Source: Prescottella equi (GTDB lineage Bacteria; Actinomycetota; Actinomycetes; Mycobacteriales; Mycobacteriaceae). From it: a stretch of DNA of 64,000 nt. Of the stretch, positions 32,133 through 40,228 are shown in pieces. Position numbers and translations under genes: made by a program. The stretch is from the NCBI RefSeq assembly GCF_002094305.1, contig NZ_LWTX01000001.1, positions 248,001 through 312,000 on the forward strand. The letters run 5' to 3'. Position 1 is the stretch's first letter. Every line of letters begins with the position of its first letter. A model generated the notes under the pieces. The model was not told the origin of the DNA. It saw nothing but the letters and a program-made list of their open reading frames with translations, and did no database searches.

Positions 32133-33144
32133 GCGGCTGCCGTGCCGTGAGGCCGGCGACGTCGGCAACCAGTTCCAGCGAACGCATCCACGCGGAGCGC
32201 TCGGTGGCCGACGACACCACCATCAGCTCGTCGGCGCCCGTCTGCGCGGCGAACCGGTCGAGGTAGTCGCCCACCACGGTCGGCGTGCCGACGGCGGTGT
32301 ACCGGACCATCGCCAGCACCTGCCGGCCCGCGGGCGACTCGAGAATCATGTCCGCTTCCTCCGGTGTGAAGGTGCGCCCGCGTCCGACGAACAGCCCGAC
32401 CCGCTTGCGCTTGGTCTCGAGGAACTGCCGCTGCGCCTCCTCGTCGGTGTCGGCGGCGATCACGTTGACGGCGGCGATCACGTACGGCTCGGCAAGCTGT
32501 GCGGACGGGCGGAACTCGCGGCGGTAGATCGCGATCGCGTCGTCCAACGCGGCCGGGGCGAAGTGCGACGCGAACGCGTACGGCAGACCCAGTGCGGCCG
32601 CGAGCTGGGCACCGAACAGCGACGAACCCAGGATGTACAGCGGCACGTTCGTGCCCTTGCCCGGGGTCGCCTCGATGCCGGGCACCCGGGACGGCCCGGT
32701 CAGGTAGCCCTGCAGCTCGAGCACGTCCTGCGGAAACGACTCCGCCGAGCTCGGGTCGCGGCGCAGCGCCCGCATCGTCTGCTGGTCGCTGCCGGGGGCG
32801 CGGCCCAGACCCAGGTCGATGCGGCCGGGATGCAGCTCGGCGAGGGTGCCGAACTGCTCGGCGATCGTCAGCGGAGCATGGTTGGGCAGCATGATGCCGC
32901 CCGAACCGAGCCGGATCCGCTCGGTGTGCGCGGCGACGTGAGCGATCAGCACGCTCGTCGCCGACGACGCGATCGCCGGCATGTTGTGGTGCTCGGCGTA
33001 CCAGATCCGCTCGTAGCCCCACCGCTCCGCGTTGCGGGCCATCTCCACACTCGCCCGGAAGCTGTCGGCGGCGCTCTCGTCGGTACCGATGTGGGCAAGG
33101 TCGAGGATCGAGATGGGCAGGGAGAGACCAGACACGCCGGGCAC
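32119..33144 (-). CDS. LLM-class flavin-dependent oxidoreductase
   Basis: A 341-residue luciferase-like monooxygenase-family protein (MsnO8/YhbW-like) with [12 protein letters not shown] at the N-terminus, [31 protein letters not shown] and [13 protein letters not shown], characteristic of the FMN/F420 TIM-barrel family. Substrate and cofactor choice (FMNH2 or F420) are not evident. GTG 33144 or GTG 33135 is the start; upstream residues are not conserved. It converges on the SRAP gene with a 14-bp overlap of their ends. Confidence 0.85.
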   Translation of the reverse strand: MPGVSGLSLPISILDLAHIGTDESAADSFRASVEMARNAERWGYERIWYAEHHNMPAIASSATSVLIAHVAAHTERIRLGSGGIMLPNHAPLTIAEQFGTLAELHPGRIDLGLGRAPGSDQQTMRALRRDPSSAESFPQDVLELQGYLTGPSRVPGIEATPGKGTNVPLYILGSSLFGAQLAAALGLPYAFASHFAPAALDDAIAIYRREFRPSAQLAEPYVIAAVNVIAADTDEEAQRQFLETKRKRVGLFVGRGRTFTPEEADMILESPAGRQVLAMVRYTAVGTPTVVGDYLDRFAAQTGADELMVVSSATERSAWMRSLELVADVAGLTARQPLTAG

Positions 33145-33217
33145 CGTCTTTCGTTCGTCGAAGTTTCTTCCCACAGGGCAACAGCGGGAGCCGCCCACAG
33201 ATTCCTAGGCGGGAGCG

Positions 33218-33712
33218 TCAGCCGGTGGTGATCTCCGCGACCACCGCGCCCGCCAGCCGCACCAGGTCCTGCGGAGCCACCTCGATCTCGAGCCCCCGCC
33301 GGCCCGCGCTGCACAGCACGCGATCCCACGTGAGCGCGGACGCGTCGACCACCGTGGGGAGGCGCTTGCGCTGGCCGAGCGGCGAGATTCCGCCCAGCAC
33401 GTACCCCGTGGACCTCTCCGCGTCGGACTGCTCGGCCATGACGGCCTTGCCCGCGCCCAACGCCGCGGCGGCCGCCTTGAGGGACAGCTTCGACGGCACC
33501 GGCAACACCGCCACCGCCAGCTTGCCGGTGTCGGTCTTGACGACGAGCGTCTTGAAGATCTGTCCCGGTTCGACCCCGAGCTGTCCGGCCAGCGACTCGA
33601 CCGCCTCGTCGCCGTACGACGCCGCGCGGGCGTCGTGGTCGTACGAGTGGATCCGGTGCGCAACCTTCTCCTTGTCGAGCAGCTTCGTTGCGGGAGTCGA
33701 TGTTCCGGCCAT
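33218..33712 (-). CDS. ybaK: YbaK/EbsC-family Cys-tRNA(Pro) deacylase
   Basis: A 164-residue trans-editing protein that hydrolyses mischarged Cys-tRNA(Pro). The motifs are IFKTLVVKTDTGKLAVAVLP (catalytic lysine of the INS superfamily near residue 57), GYVLGGISPLGQRKRLPTVVD and LEIEVAPQDLVRL. ATG 33712 is chosen; GTG 33718 is two codons upstream. It is divergent from sigH, and the SigH-type promoter at 33737 lies between them but points toward sigH. Confidence 0.9.
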   Translation of the reverse strand: MAGTSTPATKLLDKEKVAHRIHSYDHDARAASYGDEAVESLAGQLGVEPGQIFKTLVVKTDTGKLAVAVLPVPSKLSLKAAAAALGAGKAVMAEQSDAERSTGYVLGGISPLGQRKRLPTVVDASALTWDRVLCSAGRRGLEIEVAPQDLVRLAGAVVAEITTG

Positions 33713-33736
33713 GAGCACTGACTCTAGAGCGGTCCG

Positions 33737-33762
33737 GGAACAGACTCTCGCCCCGTGCTGTT
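33737..33762 (+). promoter_or_regulatory. SigH/SigR-type promoter upstream of sigH
   Basis: GGAAC (33737-33741), preceded by G, is separated by exactly 18 bases from GTT (33760-33762), matching the GGAAY-N18-GTT consensus of SigH and SigR ECF sigma factors. It would start a transcript about 175 bp before the main sigH start, upstream of the in-frame GTG 33803, and indicates autoregulation. Confidence 0.75.
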
Positions 33763-33943
33763 GATACCTCGCGAGACGCTGCATCAGCGAAGGGAGTGGT
33801 ACGTGCCGGTGTTGTGTGCAGAACGGGTTCGTCCGGAGATCGTGACCGGATCGACGACGGCCGGTTTCGTGACCGAGACGCATCCCTCGACGGCCCCGGG
33901 GTTGGCGGTAGCCTTGACCCCTACGGCTAGCGAAGGGATCAGT

Positions 33944-34618
33944 GTGCTGGACGATCACGAACCCGCGAACGAATCTGCGGGTGATGGGCCGGAGTCCCAG
34001 GACCAGGTGATCGAGCGGTTCGAGCGTGACGCGCTACCGCTCCTCGATCAGCTGTACGGTGCCGCGCTGCGCATGACGCGCAATCCCGCGGACGCCGAGG
34101 ACCTGGTGCAGGAGACGTACGTCAAGGCGTACTCGGCGTTCCGCTCGTTCAAGGAGGGGACCAACCTCAAGGCCTGGCTGTACCGGATCCTCACCAACAC
34201 CTACATCAACTCCTACCGCAAGAAGCAGCGTCAGCCTGCGCAGTACCCGACGGACGAGATCACCGACTGGCAGTTGGCCGCGACGGCCGAGCACAGTTCC
34301 ACCGGTCTGCGGTCCGCGGAGGTCGAGGCGCTCGACGCCCTCCCGGACGACGACATCAAGGCAGCCCTGCAGGAACTGCCGGAGGAGTTCCGGATGGCGG
34401 TGTACTACGCCGACGTCGAGGGATTTCCCTACAAGGAGATCGCGGAGATCATGGGCACGCCGATCGGCACCGTGATGTCCCGACTGCACCGCGGGCGCAA
34501 GCAGTTGCGGGGTCTGCTCGCGGATGTCGCGCGGGAACGTGGATTCAACCGCGGGGGCGCCGTCGACGCCGCCGGGCACAGCACTGAGGTCGAGGCGGAG
34601 CAGGAGGTTACTCGGTGA
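33944..34618 (+). CDS. sigH: ECF RNA polymerase sigma factor SigH (thiol-oxidative and heat stress)
   Basis: A 224-residue group 4 sigma factor. Region 2 includes [34 protein letters not shown] and [16 protein letters not shown]; region 4 includes [32 protein letters not shown]. The mycobacterial SigH regulon covers thioredoxin, proteases and chaperones. GTG 33944 follows CGAAGGGATCAGT. An alternative in-frame GTG at 33803, with AGGGAG at 33791-33796, adds 47 residues and lies downstream of the SigH-type promoter, like the unstable long isoform of Streptomyces SigR. The stop overlaps the rshA start (GTGA). Confidence 0.95.
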   Translation: MLDDHEPANESAGDGPESQDQVIERFERDALPLLDQLYGAALRMTRNPADAEDLVQETYVKAYSAFRSFKEGTNLKAWLYRILTNTYINSYRKKQRQPAQYPTDEITDWQLAATAEHSSTGLRSAEVEALDALPDDDIKAALQELPEEFRMAVYYADVEGFPYKEIAEIMGTPIGTVMSRLHRGRKQLRGLLADVARERGFNRGGAVDAAGHSTEVEAEQEVTR

Positions 34619-34914
34619 CCGGGGAGAACGAGTTCGAGCAGTTGGACTGCTCGGCGGTGATCGCGGACGTGTGGTTGCTGCTCGACAGCGAGTGCGACGA
34701 GCATTCCCGAGCGCGAATCGAGCACCATCTCGAGACCTGCGGTGCATGCTTCGCGGCGTACGGCATCGAGGAGAAGGTCAAGAGACTGATCGGGCGCAAG
34801 TGTGGCGGGGATCATGCACCCGCCGGGCTCCGGGAACGCCTGTCGATCGAGATCCGCCGCACGGTGGTCGTCAGCGACGCCGGACCGGTAGTGGATCGCG
34901 AGACCGACCGCTGA
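34615..34914 (+). CDS. rshA: zinc-associated anti-sigma factor RshA
   Basis: A 99-residue anti-sigma factor of the ZAS family. H38-x3-C42-x2-C45 (HHLETCGAC) forms the redox-switch zinc site, with C12 and C27 as further cysteines. Thiol oxidation expels zinc and frees SigH. GTG 34615 overlaps the sigH stop, giving the 1:1 coupling usual for such pairs. A perfect terminator follows at 34932-34969. Confidence 0.93.
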   Translation: MTGENEFEQLDCSAVIADVWLLLDSECDEHSRARIEHHLETCGACFAAYGIEEKVKRLIGRKCGGDHAPAGLRERLSIEIRRTVVVSDAGPVVDRETDR

Positions 34915-34931
34915 CCTGGTCCGATACGACG

Positions 34932-34969
34932 ATCGGGGGCCGGCAAGCTGTGGCTTGCCGGCCCCCGAT
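34932..34969. terminator. bidirectional terminator between rshA and bL37
   Basis: A perfect 17-bp stem: atcgggggccggcaagc (34932-34948) and its complement (34953-34969) around a TGTG loop, followed by TCTCGTCT. It lies 18 bp after the rshA stop and ends 19 bp from the convergent bL37 stop. Confidence 0.9.
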
Positions 34970-34987
34970 TCTCGTCTACAGCCTTAC

Positions 34988-35062
34988 TCAGGCGTTGGGA
35001 CGCTTGCCGTGGTTGGCGGCGTTGCCCTTGCGGCTGCGCTTCTTACGACCACGCTTACCCAT
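34988..35062 (-). CDS. 50S ribosomal protein bL37 (24 residues)
   Basis: A 24-residue, strongly basic peptide, MGKRGRKKRSRKGNAANHGK followed by RPNA. It matches the tiny actinobacterial large-subunit protein bL37, first seen in mycobacterial ribosome structures. ATG 35062 has AAGGAGC just upstream. Its position between the sigH-rshA pair and the biotinyl carrier gene is conserved as I remember it. It is too short for most automatic gene callers. Confidence 0.9.
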   Translation of the reverse strand: MGKRGRKKRSRKGNAANHGKRPNA

Positions 35063-35170
35063 GAGTAGCTCCTTCTCTGTTCGAACTCGGGTTCGTCCTA
35101 GTGTTTCACGTGTGGTTGGCTGTGGTTCCATTGGCTGGTCCGCGACCGTCCACGAACAGTGAGGTGCCAG

Positions 35171-35386
35171 GTGGCAGAAGATGTGCGCGCCGAGATGGTT
35201 TCGACCGTTTACCAGGTCGTTGTCAGTGCAGGCGAAGAGGTCGACGAGGGCGACACCCTGGTGATCCTCGAGTCCATGAAGATGGAGATCCCCGTTCTGG
35301 CCGAGGTCGCCGGCAAGGTGACGTCCGTCGACGTGAAGGTAGGCGACGTCATCCAGCAGGGCGATCTGATCGCCACCATCAGCTGA
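35171..35386 (+). CDS. biotin/lipoyl attachment domain protein (BCCP-like, TB7.3 type)
   Basis: A 71-residue stand-alone biotinyl domain with the ESMKMEIP motif; K37 is the biotinylated lysine. Orthologue of Rv3221c (TB7.3). It should carry carboxyl groups for an acyl-CoA carboxylase whose other subunits are encoded elsewhere, though its physiological partner is not settled. GTG 35171 is preferred, with GAGGTG just upstream. It is divergent from bL37 and lies 28 bp before pdtaS. Confidence 0.93.
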   Translation: MAEDVRAEMVSTVYQVVVSAGEEVDEGDTLVILESMKMEIPVLAEVAGKVTSVDVKVGDVIQQGDLIATIS

Positions 35387-35414
35387 ACCAGAGAAGCGAT
35401 TCGGAGCCTGGCAC

Positions 35415-36926
35415 ATGTCGACCCTGAGCGACCTGCTCGCCGAGCACACCGACCTTCCCGGTAACGCGGTAGACCACCTGCAGCAGGTGGTCGGCGAATG
35501 GCAGTTGCTCGCGGACCTGTCCTTCGCCGATGTCCTGCTGTGGGTGGCCACCGAACGACCGGAGGGCACCGACGGCGCAATGCCCGGGACCGTCGTGTGC
35601 GTCGCGCAGTGCCGGCCGACGACCGCCTCCACGGCGTTTCCCGACGATGCCGTCGGGTCCGTGGTCTCGGAGTCCGAGCACCCGCAGGTACTGCGGGCAC
35701 TCGTCGAGGGCGAGATCGTCAGCGAGGTCGACCGCACGTGGCGCGGGGGAACCCCGCTCCGTCGTGAGGCGGTCCCGGTGCGCTGCGACGGCGAGGTGAT
35801 CGCCGTCCTCAGCCGGGACACCAATCTGGCGCAGCAGCGTGCCCAGAGCCCACTCGAGATCGCGTATCTCGATTGCGCGGCGGACCTGTGCCAGATGATC
35901 AGCGAGGGGACGTTCCCCAATCCCGAGACGCGCTCGGACACCAATTCGAGCCCCCGCGCGGGCGACGGTTTCATCCGTCTCGACCCCGCAGGCCGCGTCG
36001 TCTACTCGAGCCCCAACGCGCTGTCGGCGTATCACCGCATGGGGCTGAACACCGATCTGGTGGGCAAGGACCTGGCGTCCACGACGCGCTCGCTCATCAA
36101 CGACCCGTTCGAGTCGCAGGAAGTGGCCGACTACATCAGCGGCACGCTCGGCGGTCGGCTCGGCCACCGGATGGAGATCGAGGCCCGCGGAGCCACCGTC
36201 CTGCTCCGGGCGCTCGTGCTCAAACCGCGCGGTCAGGTGGTCGGCGCTGCCGTGGTCATCCGCGACGTCACCGAGGTCAAGCGGCGAGACCGCGCGTTGC
36301 TGAGCAAGGACGCGACGATCCGCGAGATCCACCACCGGGTCAAGAACAATCTCCAGACGGTCGCCGCGCTCTTGCGACTGCAGGCCCGCCGGACCGAGAA
36401 CGAGGAGGCGCGGCAGGCGCTCAGCGAGTCGGTCCGCCGCGTGACTTCCATTGCGCTGGTTCATGATGCGTTGTCGATGTCGGTGGACGAGGAGGTCGAC
36501 CTCGACGAGGTCGTGGACAGCCTCGTGCCGATCCTCGCCGACGTCGCGTCGGTGAACATGCCGATCAAGATCGAGCGGGAGGGCAGTCTGGGGGTGTTCT
36601 CGGCCGAGCGGGCGACGCCTTTGGTGATGGTGCTGACGGAACTCGTGCAGAACGCGATCGAGCACGCCTTCGAGCCGGGGGAGTCGGGAACGGTGTATCT
36701 GCGGGCGGACCGTTCCGCGCGCTGGCTCGACGTCGTCATCCACGACGACGGCCGTGGACTGCCGCCGGGATTCAGTCTCGAGAAGTCGGACCGTCTGGGG
36801 CTCCAGATCGTGCGGACCCTGGTGGGCGCCGAACTGGGTGGCTCCCTCGGGCTGCACCCGTCGCCGGACGGCGGAACCGACGCCGTGCTGCGGGTGCCGT
36901 TGGGCCGCCGCTCACCGCGCGGCTGA
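35415..36926 (+). CDS. pdtaS: cytosolic sensor histidine kinase PdtaS
   Basis: A 503-residue soluble histidine kinase with no membrane segment. It has an N-terminal GAF-like domain (about 1-155), a PAS-like domain (180-290) and a HisKA_2-type dimerisation domain with IREIHHRVKNNLQTV (H306/H307), then an HATPase with NAIEHAFEPGE and DDGRGLPPGF. It is the orthologue of PdtaS (Rv3220c). Its partner PdtaR, an ANTAR-domain RNA-binding regulator, is not in this window. ATG 35415 is used. A perfect terminator separates it from convergent whiB1. Confidence 0.93.
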   Translation: MSTLSDLLAEHTDLPGNAVDHLQQVVGEWQLLADLSFADVLLWVATERPEGTDGAMPGTVVCVAQCRPTTASTAFPDDAVGSVVSESEHPQVLRALVEGEIVSEVDRTWRGGTPLRREAVPVRCDGEVIAVLSRDTNLAQQRAQSPLEIAYLDCAADLCQMISEGTFPNPETRSDTNSSPRAGDGFIRLDPAGRVVYSSPNALSAYHRMGLNTDLVGKDLASTTRSLINDPFESQEVADYISGTLGGRLGHRMEIEARGATVLLRALVLKPRGQVVGAAVVIRDVTEVKRRDRALLSKDATIREIHHRVKNNLQTVAALLRLQARRTENEEARQALSESVRRVTSIALVHDALSMSVDEEVDLDEVVDSLVPILADVASVNMPIKIEREGSLGVFSAERATPLVMVLTELVQNAIEHAFEPGESGTVYLRADRSARWLDVVIHDDGRGLPPGFSLEKSDRLGLQIVRTLVGAELGGSLGLHPSPDGGTDAVLRVPLGRRSPRG

Positions 36927-36966
36927 CCGACCTTTCTTACGTTCGCGTCACGAAACGCGTGGAAAG

Positions 36967-37004
36967 CAGGAGGGCCCGGCACCGATAGGTGCCGGGCCCT
37001 CCTG
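36967..37004. terminator. bidirectional terminator between pdtaS and whiB1
   Basis: A perfect 17-bp stem, caggagggcccggcacc (36967-36983) and its complement (36988-37004) with a GATA loop, lies between the convergent pdtaS and whiB1 stops. Confidence 0.9.
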
Positions 37005-37015
37005 CGAAAGCCGTA

Positions 37016-37270
37016 TCAGACCGCGGTGCGTGCGCGCGTGCGGGCGTTGCGGCGCTTGAGGGCGCGACGCTCGTCTTCGCTCATGCCGCCCCAGACGCCG
37101 GCGTCCTGGCCGGACTCGAGGGCCCAGGACAGGCACTCGGCGGTGACGGGGCAACGGTTGCAGACAACCTTGGCATCAGCGATCTGCGCAAGGGCCGGAC
37201 CGCTGTTTCCCACCGGGAAGAACAGTTCGGGATCCTCGTCGCGACAGATTGCAGTGTGACGCCAGTCCAT
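37016..37270 (-). CDS. whiB1: transcriptional regulator WhiB1
   Basis: An 84-residue Wbl protein. The [4Fe-4S] ligands are C9, C37, C40 and C46 (C-x2-C-x5-C after the first); the GVWGG turn is at residues 58-62, and a basic KRRNARTRART tail binds DNA. WhiB1 binds the primary sigma factor and, in mycobacteria, its cluster reacts with nitric oxide; it is essential there. ATG 37270 is preceded by AAGGAG. A CRP-type site lies upstream at 37358-37373. Confidence 0.95.
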   Translation of the reverse strand: MDWRHTAICRDEDPELFFPVGNSGPALAQIADAKVVCNRCPVTAECLSWALESGQDAGVWGGMSEDERRALKRRNARTRARTAV

Positions 37271-37608
37271 CCTTCTACTCCTTAACTGGGTGCAATGTGC
37301 ACCGTTATGTATTCACAAGTTCATGGGCGCTTACTTGGAAGTTTCAGCGCTGTTACTTGTGAATGCTTTCACGAACCCAGGGGAAGTCAATAGAAATCGG
37401 TTGCACCGTGGGCAAGCTCACTCGGTTAGGCTCCCCTATGTGGGCCCTCGTCCTTTCTACACCCACCTGCGGGTTTGCGCACCCCATCTGGACATTTGGG
37501 TCCAGCGCGGTGGCCGATCGGACGGCTGAGGGGTCCCGATCGGTCGTTCGATTCAGTGGAACGGGGCCGCGGCGGTGCCGCTGCGGGGGATCCTGGGCGC
37601 CGCGCGGA
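37271..37608. other. 338-bp gap holding the whiB1 promoter region
   Basis: No credible gene lies here. Reading toward whiB1, it contains a ribosome site (AAGGAG), a TACATA -10-like hexamer (complement of 37306-37311), a CRP-type palindrome (37358-37373) and, further out, a partial IdeR-box-like sequence (37421-37439). The hairpin over the stop of the lipid kinase gene begins at 37597. Confidence 0.7.
37358..37373. promoter_or_regulatory. CRP-type binding site upstream of whiB1
   Basis: TGTGA-ATGCTT-TCACG matches the CRP consensus TGTGA-N6-TCACA at 9 of 10 defined positions. It lies about 66 bp upstream of the inferred whiB1 transcription start. In M. tuberculosis the CRP protein Rv3676 regulates whiB1 through sites in this region, which supports function here. 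Confidence 0.7.
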
Positions 37609-37620
37609 TCAGCGCGGCGC
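37597..37620 (-). terminator. hairpin spanning the stop codon of the lipid kinase gene
   Basis: Perfect 9-bp arms gcgccgcgc (37597-37605) and gcgcggcgc (37612-37620) with a GGATCA loop. The stop codon of the minus-strand gene (37609-37611) sits in the loop, so the hairpin begins inside the coding sequence. Confidence 0.6.
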
Positions 37621-38565
37621 GGGGGCCACGACCTCGAGTGCGCCGGGCACGGCGACGAATGTCACATCGGTTCGCAGGCCGATATAGTCGCCGTCCATTT
37701 GCAACCCGATGGGGGAACTCGAACGGATACGGATTTGCGGAACATCGTCGAATCGAATCAATGAATGTGATTTAGGCGATAATCCGGCCGAAAGTAGTTG
37801 ACGAACTACGCGAAGGCTGGCAAAGACGCGCATCGTGCGCATCGCGAACAGGCCGAGGCCGGTGTCGAAGCCGGTTCCCGGGTTGGTGTGCACCTCACGC
37901 CTGTTCAGGTACGTCCACGGTGTCGAGTTCGAGACGAACGCGTAGTGGATGCCGTCGATGGGGTCGCGATCCGGGACCTCGACAGTCAAAGTCGGCTCCT
38001 CGCGCTTCGCTCGGAAGAAGGCGCGGACGGCGTGACGCACGTAGCGCCCCGGCGTCACCGCCTGCCCGTTGTTGCGGCCCTTGTCGACGGCTTCGCAGAC
38101 CTGCGCGTCGAGGCCCATCCCCGCATTGAAGGTGAACCAGCGGTTGTCGCAGTGACCGAGGCCGATCGTCCGGCGCCGGCGCGCGGCCAGGAGGTCGATC
38201 AGCTGATTCGTGGCGTCGACCGGGTCGGGCTCGATGCCCAGCGAGCGGGCGAAGACGTTCGCCGATCCACCCGGGACCACCGCGACCAGCGGTATCGGCC
38301 CGATCGGAACGGACCGCATGGATCTGGGGTGCGGCTCGCCGAGCAGACCGTTGACCACCTCGTTCACCGTGCCGTCGCCGCCGTGGACGATGATCAACGC
38401 GACCCCGTCGGTGCGGGCCTGCGCCGCCAGTTCGCCGGCATGTCCGCGGTGGGTGGTGTGCGCGACGTCGAGGCGGACCCGACTCGACAGCGCGTGTGCG
38501 AGGAGGTCTCGTCCCGCGGGAGTGGTCGAGGTGGCGTTGGGGTTGACGATCAGCAGCGCGCGCAC
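37609..38565 (-). CDS. diacylglycerol kinase-family lipid kinase (Rv3218 type)
   Basis: A 318-residue protein of the DAGK catalytic family. It starts MRALLIVNPNATS and has the nucleotide-binding loop IIVHGGDGTVNEVVNG near residue 59 and VVPGGSANVFARSLG near residue 95. It would phosphorylate a lipid alcohol such as diacylglycerol or a sphingoid-like base using ATP; the exact lipid is unknown. ATG 38565 starts at the conserved N-terminus. It reads toward whiB1 but is separated by a hairpin and 338 bp. Confidence 0.88.
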   Translation of the reverse strand: MRALLIVNPNATSTTPAGRDLLAHALSSRVRLDVAHTTHRGHAGELAAQARTDGVALIIVHGGDGTVNEVVNGLLGEPHPRSMRSVPIGPIPLVAVVPGGSANVFARSLGIEPDPVDATNQLIDLLAARRRRTIGLGHCDNRWFTFNAGMGLDAQVCEAVDKGRNNGQAVTPGRYVRHAVRAFFRAKREEPTLTVEVPDRDPIDGIHYAFVSNSTPWTYLNRREVHTNPGTGFDTGLGLFAMRTMRVFASLRVVRQLLSAGLSPKSHSLIRFDDVPQIRIRSSSPIGLQMDGDYIGLRTDVTFVAVPGALEVVAPAPR

Positions 38566-38610
38566 GGGGCATCAGCCTAGCCGGGTCCGGTCGATGTATA
38601 GGCTGGCTGC

Positions 38611-39033
38611 GTGTCGAATCAGCCTGCACCCGCCCCGACTCCCAGCACGGTCCGGCGGGCCGGCGTGCTCGTCGCCCTCGAAGGCGCGGTCGCCGTCGGT
38701 TTCGCGATCTTCCTGGTGGTGCGGGGTCTGCTCGGTGCCGACCAGAGCGTCACGAGCGGCTACGGCACCGCCGCCTGGTTCCTGATTCTCGGTGGCGCCG
38801 TACTGGCGGCCGGCGTCGCACTGCTGCGTGGTCAGCGTTGGGGCCGAACGATCGCCCTCATGGCGCAGCTGCTGCTGTTGCCCGTCACGTGGTACGTGCT
38901 CACCTCGCACCGCTGGTTCTGGGGCGTCCTGCTCGGCGCGGTGGTGCTGGCGGCGCTGGCGATGCTGTTCGCCGGCAGCACCTCCCGCTGGATGGCCGAG
39001 GCCTACGGGGCTCCGGACGCAGACGAGGAATGA
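38611..39033 (+). CDS. small integral membrane protein (Rv3217c type)
   Basis: A 140-residue protein with four predicted transmembrane segments (about residues 18-40, 52-72, 82-100 and 105-125), no signal peptide and a short acidic C-terminus. It corresponds by position and size to Rv3217c, a conserved membrane protein without assigned function. GTG 38611 is the start. It is divergent from the lipid kinase gene, with 45 bp between starts, and converges on the acetyltransferase. Confidence 0.8.
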   Translation: MSNQPAPAPTPSTVRRAGVLVALEGAVAVGFAIFLVVRGLLGADQSVTSGYGTAAWFLILGGAVLAAGVALLRGQRWGRTIALMAQLLLLPVTWYVLTSHRWFWGVLLGAVVLAALAMLFAGSTSRWMAEAYGAPDADEE

Positions 39034-39046
39034 GCGCGGCGGCCGA

Positions 39047-39562
39047 TCACGACACCCGGGCGGCGAGAGCCGCCAGCGGGTCGCCGGTGAGCCGGTAGGT
39101 CGTCCACTCGTCCTGGGCGACCGCGTCGAGTGACTCGTAGAAGCCGATCGACGGCGTGTTCCAGTTCAGCACCGACCACGCCAGCCGCGTGTATCCCTTC
39201 GTCACGCACTCCTCGGCGAGCGTCGCCAGCAGCGCCGTGCCGTAGCCGGCACCCCGGTGCTCGGGCGTGACGTACAGATCCTCCAGGTAGATCCCGTGCA
39301 CGCCGTCCCACGTCGAGAAGTTTCGGAACCAGATGGCCGTCCCCACGACCGTCGGCCCCTCCGGCGTCGGCACCTCGACGACGTGGGCGAACACCGCGGG
39401 CTCGGGGCCGAAGAGAGCGGCGGCGAGCTGCTCGGGAACCACGGTGCACTCGTGCCGGGCCTTCTCGCACTCGGCGAGTTCGTAGATCAAGCGGGTGACG
39501 GCGTCGACGTCGGCGGGCGTCGCACGACGGATCACCGCGGTCGGGCTCGTCGATTCACTCAC
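39047..39562 (-). CDS. GNAT-family N-acetyltransferase
   Basis: A 171-residue GNAT. The acetyl-CoA-binding motif A is LYVTPEHRGAGYGTALLATLAEE (R/Q-x2-G-x-G/A), with an upstream strand VVGTAIWFRNFSTWDG and a downstream LAWSVLNWNTPSIGFYESLDA, which closely resembles polyamine/diamine acetyltransferase-like proteins. The substrate is unknown. GTG 39562 overlaps the stop of the upstream phosphatase (GTGA), so the two are co-translated. Confidence 0.88.
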   Translation of the reverse strand: MSESTSPTAVIRRATPADVDAVTRLIYELAECEKARHECTVVPEQLAAALFGPEPAVFAHVVEVPTPEGPTVVGTAIWFRNFSTWDGVHGIYLEDLYVTPEHRGAGYGTALLATLAEECVTKGYTRLAWSVLNWNTPSIGFYESLDAVAQDEWTTYRLTGDPLAALAARVS

Positions 39563-40173
39563 TGGAGGCCTTCTCTCGGGGTCACGTTGTGGGCTCGGAT
39601 GGTGCGGAACCCGTGCTCGTAGGACAGGACCGTGTGCGCGGCGGGATCGAGTAGGAAACGTCGCCCCTCGGTCACGGGCAGCTCCACCCAGCGCGCGATC
39701 ACAGCCCGCATGAAATGGCCGTGTCCCACCAGCACGACGTCGCGGTCCGCGAGAGCAGCCTCGGCGGTGTGCACCACCATGTCGGCTCGGGAGTCGACCA
39801 TCTCGTGGGTCTCGCCGCCCGGGCAGGGGTGGGTCCACACCGTCCAATGGGGGACCTGCTCGCGGATCTCGGGGGTGGTCAGGCCCTCGAACTCGCCGTA
39901 GTCCCACTCGGTCAACGCGTCCCAGTGACGGTCGTGGGTCAGCCCGGCGAGCGTTGCGGTGACGTGCGCCCGGCGTCTGGGGCTGGTGACGACGAGCGGA
40001 TCGTCCAGCGCGAGTTCGGTCAACTGCGCGCCGACCGCCCGGGCCTGGGCCGCGCCGCGCTCGGTGAGAGGGACCTCGGTGGTGCTCGTGTGCCGGCCGA
40101 GGCGCGCCCACTCGGTCTCCCCGTGTCGCAGCAGAACCAGTCGGCGCTCGCGTGGGGTCATGGGATCAATCAT
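39559..40173 (-). CDS. histidine-phosphatase superfamily acid phosphatase (Rv3214/gpm2 type)
   Basis: A 204-residue phosphoglycerate-mutase-fold phosphatase. The catalytic LLRHGETEWARLGRHT is near residue 15 (phospho-His), with TSPRRRAHVTA, the acid EWDYGEFEGL and the second histidine in VGHGHFMRAVIARW. Orthologue Rv3214 was annotated gpm2 but is an acid phosphatase. ATG 40173 or ATG 40161 are both possible. In M. tuberculosis entC lies next to it; entC is absent here. Confidence 0.9.
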   Translation of the reverse strand: MIDPMTPRERRLVLLRHGETEWARLGRHTSTTEVPLTERGAAQARAVGAQLTELALDDPLVVTSPRRRAHVTATLAGLTHDRHWDALTEWDYGEFEGLTTPEIREQVPHWTVWTHPCPGGETHEMVDSRADMVVHTAEAALADRDVVLVGHGHFMRAVIARWVELPVTEGRRFLLDPAAHTVLSYEHGFRTIRAHNVTPREGLQ

Positions 40174-40228
40174 GCCGGGTGCGCTCGAACCCTCGCCTTC
40201 GGGCCTCGAGTACGCAAGGATCTAGGCC

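Noticed and set aside
37504-37555. Two CCGATCGG palindromes in the whiB1-lipid kinase gap
   Set aside because: Short GC palindromes of this size are expected by chance in such DNA and have no promoter context.
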